Shown: piece by piece, positions 5,655 through 9,275 of the stretch
How the letters are laid out: the number at the start of each line of letters is the position of its first letter
Numbering within the stretch: the first letter of the stretch is position 1
DNA from: an uncultured Eubacteriales bacterium
GTDB lineage: Bacteria > Bacillota > Clostridia > Oscillospirales > Oscillospiraceae
Length of the DNA: 9,275 nt
Reading direction: 5' to 3'
Assembly (NCBI GenBank): GCA_900553135.1
Contig: USCO01000085.1
Span: 1-9,275, forward strand
Program-made: the position numbers and the translations under genes
The notes under the pieces: model-generated
What the model was told of the DNA's origin: nothing
The model's database searches: none
The model's input: only the letters and a program-made list of their open reading frames with translations

Positions 5655-6533
5655 ATGGTCAAAAGCATGACTGGTTACGGCCGGGCCGAGGACACCCTGG
5701 GCGGCTGTACCATCACTGTGGAGCTGCGCTCCGTCAATAACCGCTATTTGGACTGCAATATCCGCATCCCCCGGCTGTACCTCTTTGCCGAGGACGCCAT
5801 CAAGGCCCGGGTGCAGAAGGTGATCTCCCGGGGCAAGGTGGATGTGTTTGTGACCCTGGACAACGCCGGGGGAGAGGCCGTGAAGGTCTCGGTGAACCGG
5901 GGCGTGGCCGACGGCTACTACGCCGCCCTGCAGGAGCTGTCCCAGACCTATGGTCTGTCGGGAGACATCTCCGTCTCCCTGCTCTCCCGCTTCCCCGACG
6001 TGCTGCTGGCCGAGAAGGCCCAGGAGGACGTGGAGCAGCGGGCCAAGGACATCTGCTCCGTGCTGGACCGGGCTCTGGCCGACTTTGACCAGATGCGCGC
6101 CCGGGAGGGCGAGCGCCTGAAGGAGGACGTGCTGTCCCGAGCCGCCCGCATTGAGGAGCTGGTCACCCTGGTGGAGGAGCGCTCTCCCCAAACCGTGTCC
6201 GAGTACCGCGCCAAGCTGGAGGCCCGGATGAACGAGGTGCTGGCCAACACCCAGCTGGATCCCGCCCGCATCCTCACCGAGGCGGCCATCTTCGCCGACA
6301 AGGTGGCGGTGGACGAGGAGACGGTGCGCCTGCGCAGCCACATCTCCCAGCTGCGGGAGATGCTGGGGCAGGGGGGCGCCACCGGACGAAAGCTGGACTT
6401 CCTCATTCAGGAGTTCAACCGGGAGGCCAACACCATCGGCTCCAAGTGCAGTGACATCGAGATCGCCCGCCATGTGGTGGACATCAAGGCGGAGATCGAG
6501 AAGATCCGGGAGCAGGTGCAAAACATTGAATAA
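5655..6533 (+). CDS. yicC: YicC/YloC-family endoribonuclease
   Basis: 292 residues when started at ATG 5655, giving MVKSMTGYGRAED, the classical YicC N-terminus. The GTG at 5646 is in frame and would add three residues (THM...). TAAGGA at 5639-5644 lies ten bases before 5655, so I prefer that start. The N-terminal YicC domain covers about 1-155 (VELRSVNNRYLDCNIRIPR is conserved). The C-terminal DUF1732 domain covers about 205-292, ending in the signature block GRKLDFLIQEFNREANTIGSK and IEIARHVVDIKAEIEKIREQVQNIE. Family members studied in Escherichia coli and Bacillus are endoribonucleases involved in RNA degradation and small-RNA turnover. In Firmicutes the gene typically sits directly before remA, gmk and rpoZ, as here, which strongly supports the call. 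Gaps to both neighbours are short. Confidence 0.95.
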   Translation: MVKSMTGYGRAEDTLGGCTITVELRSVNNRYLDCNIRIPRLYLFAEDAIKARVQKVISRGKVDVFVTLDNAGGEAVKVSVNRGVADGYYAALQELSQTYGLSGDISVSLLSRFPDVLLAEKAQEDVEQRAKDICSVLDRALADFDQMRAREGERLKEDVLSRAARIEELVTLVEERSPQTVSEYRAKLEARMNEVLANTQLDPARILTEAAIFADKVAVDEETVRLRSHISQLREMLGQGGATGRKLDFLIQEFNREANTIGSKCSDIEIARHVVDIKAEIEKIREQVQNIE

Positions 6534-6545
6534 GGGGGTAAGGGC

Positions 6546-6809
6546 GTGAAGCTGATCAACATCGGATTTGGAAACATGGTATCCGCCGGACGGCTCATCG
6601 CCATCGTCAGCCCCGAGTCTGCGCCCATCAAGCGCATGGTGCAGGAGGCCAGAGAGCGGGGCGTGCTCATTGACGCCACCTACGGGCGTAAAACCCGGGC
6701 GGTGCTCATTATGGACAACGACCATCTGGTCCTGTCGGCCCTCCAGCCGGAGACGGTTTCCAACCGCCTGGCGGGAGAAAAGGACAACGCAGAGGAGGAA
6801 ACGGAATGA
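6546..6809 (+). CDS. remA: RemA-type DNA-binding regulator (DUF370)
   Basis: 87 residues starting with GTG; AAGGGGG at 6532-6538 lies seven bases upstream and overlaps the yicC stop. The family core is intact: KLINIGFGNMVSAGRLIAIV, SAPIKRMVQEARERGVLIDATYGRKTRAVLIM and ALQPETVSNRL. RemA of Bacillus subtilis is an oligomeric DNA-binding protein that activates biofilm matrix and osmoprotection genes. The conserved basic residues in GRKTRA and the Arg in SAGR fit nucleic-acid binding. The wider family is present in many clostridia that lack the Bacillus biofilm operons, so target genes here are unknown. The last bases overlap the gmk start as ATGA (6806-6809). The acidic C-terminal tail after residue 75 is not conserved in length. 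Confidence 0.94.
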   Translation: MKLINIGFGNMVSAGRLIAIVSPESAPIKRMVQEARERGVLIDATYGRKTRAVLIMDNDHLVLSALQPETVSNRLAGEKDNAEEETE

Positions 6810-7423
6810 TCCGAAAAAAGGATAAGGGACAGCTCATCGTCCTGTCCGGCCCGTCAGGGGTTGGAAAGAGCACGGTGATCGCTGAGCTGCTGGGGCAGCG
6901 GAAAAACATCTATTTCTCCGTCTCTTATACCACCCGGCAGCCCCGGGTAGGAGAACAGGACGGGGTCAACTACAACTTCGTCTCCCGGCAGGAGTTTGAG
7001 CGCATGATCGCCGACGACGAACTGCTGGAGCACGCGGAGTATGTGGGGAACTACTACGGCACCTCCCTGAAGCTCATTCAGGAGAAGCTGGACGCCGGCA
7101 TCGACGTGCTGCTGGACATTGAGGTAAAGGGAGCGGCCAAGGTGCGCCGGCGCTGTCCGGAGGCCCTGTTCATCTTCATCATTCCCCCCTCCTTTGAGGA
7201 GCTCTCCCGCCGTCTCCACGGCCGGAACACAGACAGCGAGGATGTGATCCAGGGCCGCCTGGAGAAGGCCCGGGAGGAATCCAAGGAGATCCCCAATTAC
7301 GACTATCTGGTCGTCAACGACAAGGTTTCTAACGCGGTGGAGGAGATCGAAGCCATTCTGCGCGCCGCCGAGTGCCGGGTAAACAACCGGAAATCTATCT
7401 ATGAAGGAGTTTTTGCGTCATGA
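6806..7423 (+). CDS. gmk: Guanylate kinase
   Basis: Phosphorylates GMP to GDP with ATP, an essential step in GTP supply. The 205-residue size is normal. The P-loop GPSGVGKST is at 15-23, the GMP-binding segment YTTRQPRVGEQDGVNYNFVS follows at about 41-60, and the central motif LLDIEVKGAAKVR lies near 101-113. A lid region with RLHGRNTDSEDVIQGRL is also present. Start ATG overlaps the remA stop, and its own stop overlaps the rpoZ start (7420-7423), so remA, gmk and rpoZ are chained by four-base overlaps. This order is standard in Firmicutes and links nucleotide supply with RNA polymerase assembly. Nothing is missing from the active site. Confidence 0.97.
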   Translation: MIRKKDKGQLIVLSGPSGVGKSTVIAELLGQRKNIYFSVSYTTRQPRVGEQDGVNYNFVSRQEFERMIADDELLEHAEYVGNYYGTSLKLIQEKLDAGIDVLLDIEVKGAAKVRRRCPEALFIFIIPPSFEELSRRLHGRNTDSEDVIQGRLEKAREESKEIPNYDYLVVNDKVSNAVEEIEAILRAAECRVNNRKSIYEGVFAS

Positions 7424-7614
7424 TGCTGTATCCTGCTATGAAAGACCTGCTGAAGAAGGTGCCCAGCCGTTACCAGCTGGTGAATGTAGTGGCCTGCCGG
7501 GCCCGTGAGATCGCCAGCGAGGCCGAGCTGTCCGGGGAGCCCCTGGATGATAAGTCTGTGAGCATCGCCATCCGCGAGGTGGCCGAGGGAAAGCTGGACG
7601 ACCGCATCCAGTAA
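7420..7614 (+). CDS. rpoZ: RNA polymerase omega subunit
   Basis: 64 residues, the usual size for a Firmicutes omega subunit, which helps fold and stabilise the beta' subunit of RNA polymerase. The conserved core is MLYPAMKDLLKKVPSRYQLVNVVACRAREI, with the expected YxLV...A.RAR block, followed by the acidic GEPLDDKSVSIAIREVAEGKL segment. AAGGAG at 7404-7409 lies ten bases before ATG 7420 and overlaps the end of gmk. The next in-frame ATG at 7423 is also possible and would drop one Met. It lies between gmk and priA, the common Firmicutes order. Confidence 0.94.
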   Translation: MMLYPAMKDLLKKVPSRYQLVNVVACRAREIASEAELSGEPLDDKSVSIAIREVAEGKLDDRIQ

Positions 7615-7636
7615 GCAAAAAGGAGGGGACAAGTCC

Positions 7637-9275
7637 ATGGGGTGTCTGGTGGCCAAGGTAGCCATTGCCAAGGCGATTTACGCCATCGACAAGCCCTATG
7701 ATTACCTGGTCCCCAAGGAGCTGGAGGAGACTTTATGCCCGGGTATGCGGGTGCTGGTCCCCTTCGGCGCGGGCAACCGGGGCTCCGACGGAATGGTGCT
7801 GGCCCTGCGGTCGTGTGACTGCGGCGCGGGGCTGAAGGCCATTACCGCCGCCCTGGACCAGGAGCCCGTCCTGGACGGGGACGGGTTGCGTCTGGCCCTT
7901 TGGATGCGGGAGCGGTACTTCTGCACCGTCTATGACAGTGTGAAGGCCATGCTTCCCGCTGGGCTGTACTACGCCCTGAAGGACTGCGTCTCTCTGTCTC
8001 CCGACTTGGACGACGCCGCCCTGGAAGCGGCCTGTCAGGGCTCCGCGGCAGCCAAGCAGCTGCTGGAGCTGCTGCGCGCCTGGGGCGGACAGGGGGAGAT
8101 GGAGCAGATTCGCTGCGCCTTCGGCCCCAAAGATCCCAACCCCGCCATCCACCTGCTGGCGCAGGCGGGTGCGGTCCAGATCGTGACCAGCGCCCAGCGG
8201 GGCGTGGGTGATAAGGTAGAAAAACTGGCGGTGCTGGCCATGCCGGCGGAGGAAGCCATGTCTCTGGTGGCCTCCCGCCGCAAGGCCGCGCCGCTGCGCT
8301 ATTCTGTGACCCAGCTGCTATGCCAGCTGGGGGCAGCCAGCGCCAAGGAGTTATGTTATTTCACCGGGGCCTCCATGGCCACCCTGCGCTCCCTGGAAAA
8401 GAGCGGCGTGCTCACCCTGGAGCAGCAGGAGGTGTTCCGCCGGGTCTCCCTGCGGGACGTGCCCCGCGCCCCAGACCCGGTGCTCAACGACGAGCAGCAG
8501 GCCGCCTTTGAGGGACTGGACCAGCTGTGCCGGCAGGAGAAAGCCGCGGCCGCTCTGCTCTACGGCGTAACGGGCAGCGGCAAGACCCAGGTGTACATCC
8601 GCCTCATCCAGCAGGTGCTGGAGCGGGGAAAGAGCGCCCTGGTCCTGGTGCCCGAGATCGCCCTGACCCCTCAGCTGCTGCGGGTGTTCGCCTCCCACTT
8701 TGGGGACCACATCGCCGTGCTCCATAGCTCGCTGCGTTCCGGAGAGCGCTACGACGAGTGGAAGCGCATCCGCCGTGGAGATGCCCGGGTGGTCATCGGC
8801 ACCCGTTCCGCCGTGTTTGCCCCGGTACAAAATCTGGGGCTCATCGTGCTGGACGAGGAGCAGGAGACTAGCTACAAGTCGGAAAACAACCCCCGCTACC
8901 ACGCCCGGGAGGTGGCCAAGTTCCGCTGCGTGCGGCAGAATGCTCTGCTGCTGCTGGGGTCTGCCACCCCTTCGGTGGAGAGTATGTACCTGGCCCGGAG
9001 TGGAGTATACCATTTGTATACTCTATCCAGCCGGTATAATCAGAAGGCCCTGCCTCAGGTGGAGGTGGTGGACCTGAAGGAGGAACTGCGCCGGGGCAAC
9101 GGAGGCGCCATCAGCGCGCCCCTGCGGACCGCCCTGGAGGAGACCCTGAGCCGGGGAGAGCAGGCCATCCTGTTTCTCAACCGCCGGGGGGCCAACCGCA
9201 TGGTCTCCTGCGGGGAGTGCGGCTTTGTCCCCGAGTGCCCCCGGTGCTCGGTCAAGCTCACCTACCACTCGGCCA
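7637..9275 (+). CDS. priA: Primosomal helicase PriA, 3'-truncated by window edge
   Basis: Replication-restart helicase that recognises stalled forks and reloads the replicative helicase. ATG 7637 follows a near-perfect AGGAGGGG (7621-7628) at eight bases, and the frame is open to the window end: 546 codons of an expected 730-800. Residues 1-110 form the 3'-end-binding domain (KAIYAIDKPYDYLVP, GMRVLVPFGAGNR). A winged-helix-like region follows, then the helicase core. The Walker A motif GVTGSGKT is at 310-317, motif II is DEEQ at 406-409 (LIVLDEEQETSYKSENNPRYHARE), and GSATPS is near 440. Zinc-binding cysteines 525, 528, 534 and 537 (CGECGFVPECPRC) are the first half of the expected eight. Motif II has Gln where most PriA proteins have His (DEEH); I recall this variant from clostridial relatives, so it is probably lineage-specific. 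The missing C-terminus lies beyond the window. Confidence 0.95.
   Translation, partial: MGCLVAKVAIAKAIYAIDKPYDYLVPKELEETLCPGMRVLVPFGAGNRGSDGMVLALRSCDCGAGLKAITAALDQEPVLDGDGLRLALWMRERYFCTVYDSVKAMLPAGLYYALKDCVSLSPDLDDAALEAACQGSAAAKQLLELLRAWGGQGEMEQIRCAFGPKDPNPAIHLLAQAGAVQIVTSAQRGVGDKVEKLAVLAMPAEEAMSLVASRRKAAPLRYSVTQLLCQLGAASAKELCYFTGASMATLRSLEKSGVLTLEQQEVFRRVSLRDVPRAPDPVLNDEQQAAFEGLDQLCRQEKAAAALLYGVTGSGKTQVYIRLIQQVLERGKSALVLVPEIALTPQLLRVFASHFGDHIAVLHSSLRSGERYDEWKRIRRGDARVVIGTRSAVFAPVQNLGLIVLDEEQETSYKSENNPRYHAREVAKFRCVRQNALLLLGSATPSVESMYLARSGVYHLYTLSSRYNQKALPQVEVVDLKEELRRGNGGAISAPLRTALEETLSRGEQAILFLNRRGANRMVSCGECGFVPECPRCSVKLTYHSA

Noticed and set aside
5358..6725. A 455-codon minus-strand open frame over the membrane protein gene, yicC and part of remA
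   Set aside because: Same composition artefact opposite conserved genes; repetitive His/Gly/Leu content and no family motif.

Overview
The window looks like a chromosomal stretch from a GC-rich, Gram-positive anaerobe of the Clostridia, probably an Oscillospiraceae-type gut bacterium (Flavonifractor, Lawsonibacter or Pseudoflavonifractor relatives). The basis is the very G/C-rich third codon positions, strong AGGAGG-type ribosome binding sites, and two gene orders known from Firmicutes: cdaA-cdaR (cyclic di-AMP synthesis) and yicC-remA-gmk-rpoZ-priA. The genus is an inference. Every gene lies on the plus strand. Almost every base is coding, and no mobile element, CRISPR array, tRNA or rRNA is visible.

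Layout: (1) bases 1-872 hold the 3' part of a PLP-dependent cysteine desulfurase-family gene whose 5' end lies outside the window. (2) Bases 873-1030 form the only sizeable intergenic gap. It holds an A/T-rich inverted repeat, a perfect 13-bp inverted repeat, and a near-consensus sigma-A promoter (TTGCCA, 17 bp, TATAAT) whose -35 and spacer overlap the larger repeat. (3) From 1031 a dense gene train runs to the window end with gaps of 0 to 38 bp: cdaA (TTG start), cdaR, an RseC/MucC-like four-cysteine membrane protein, a DUF5685-type cysteine-rich protein, a J-domain/TPR-like protein with a cysteine-rich tail, a small polytopic membrane protein, yicC, remA, gmk, rpoZ and the first two thirds of priA. 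I see no convincing terminator between them, so they may be one long transcription unit driven at least partly by the promoter at 951-979.

How the genes may work together: CdaA makes c-di-AMP at the membrane and CdaR is its membrane-anchored extracytoplasmic regulator. The usual third partner, glmM, is not the next gene. The middle block (RseC-like, DUF5685, J-domain protein, membrane protein) has no assigned pathway. Its shared cysteine clusters and tight coupling suggest a redox, metal or membrane-protein quality-control role, but this is inference. The last block is housekeeping: RNA turnover (YicC), a DNA-binding biofilm-type regulator (RemA), GMP to GDP conversion (Gmk), RNA polymerase omega (RpoZ) and replication restart (PriA).

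The least explained parts, and the best candidates for new biology, are the promoter buried in a palindrome ahead of cdaA and the DUF5685/J-domain/membrane-protein trio.
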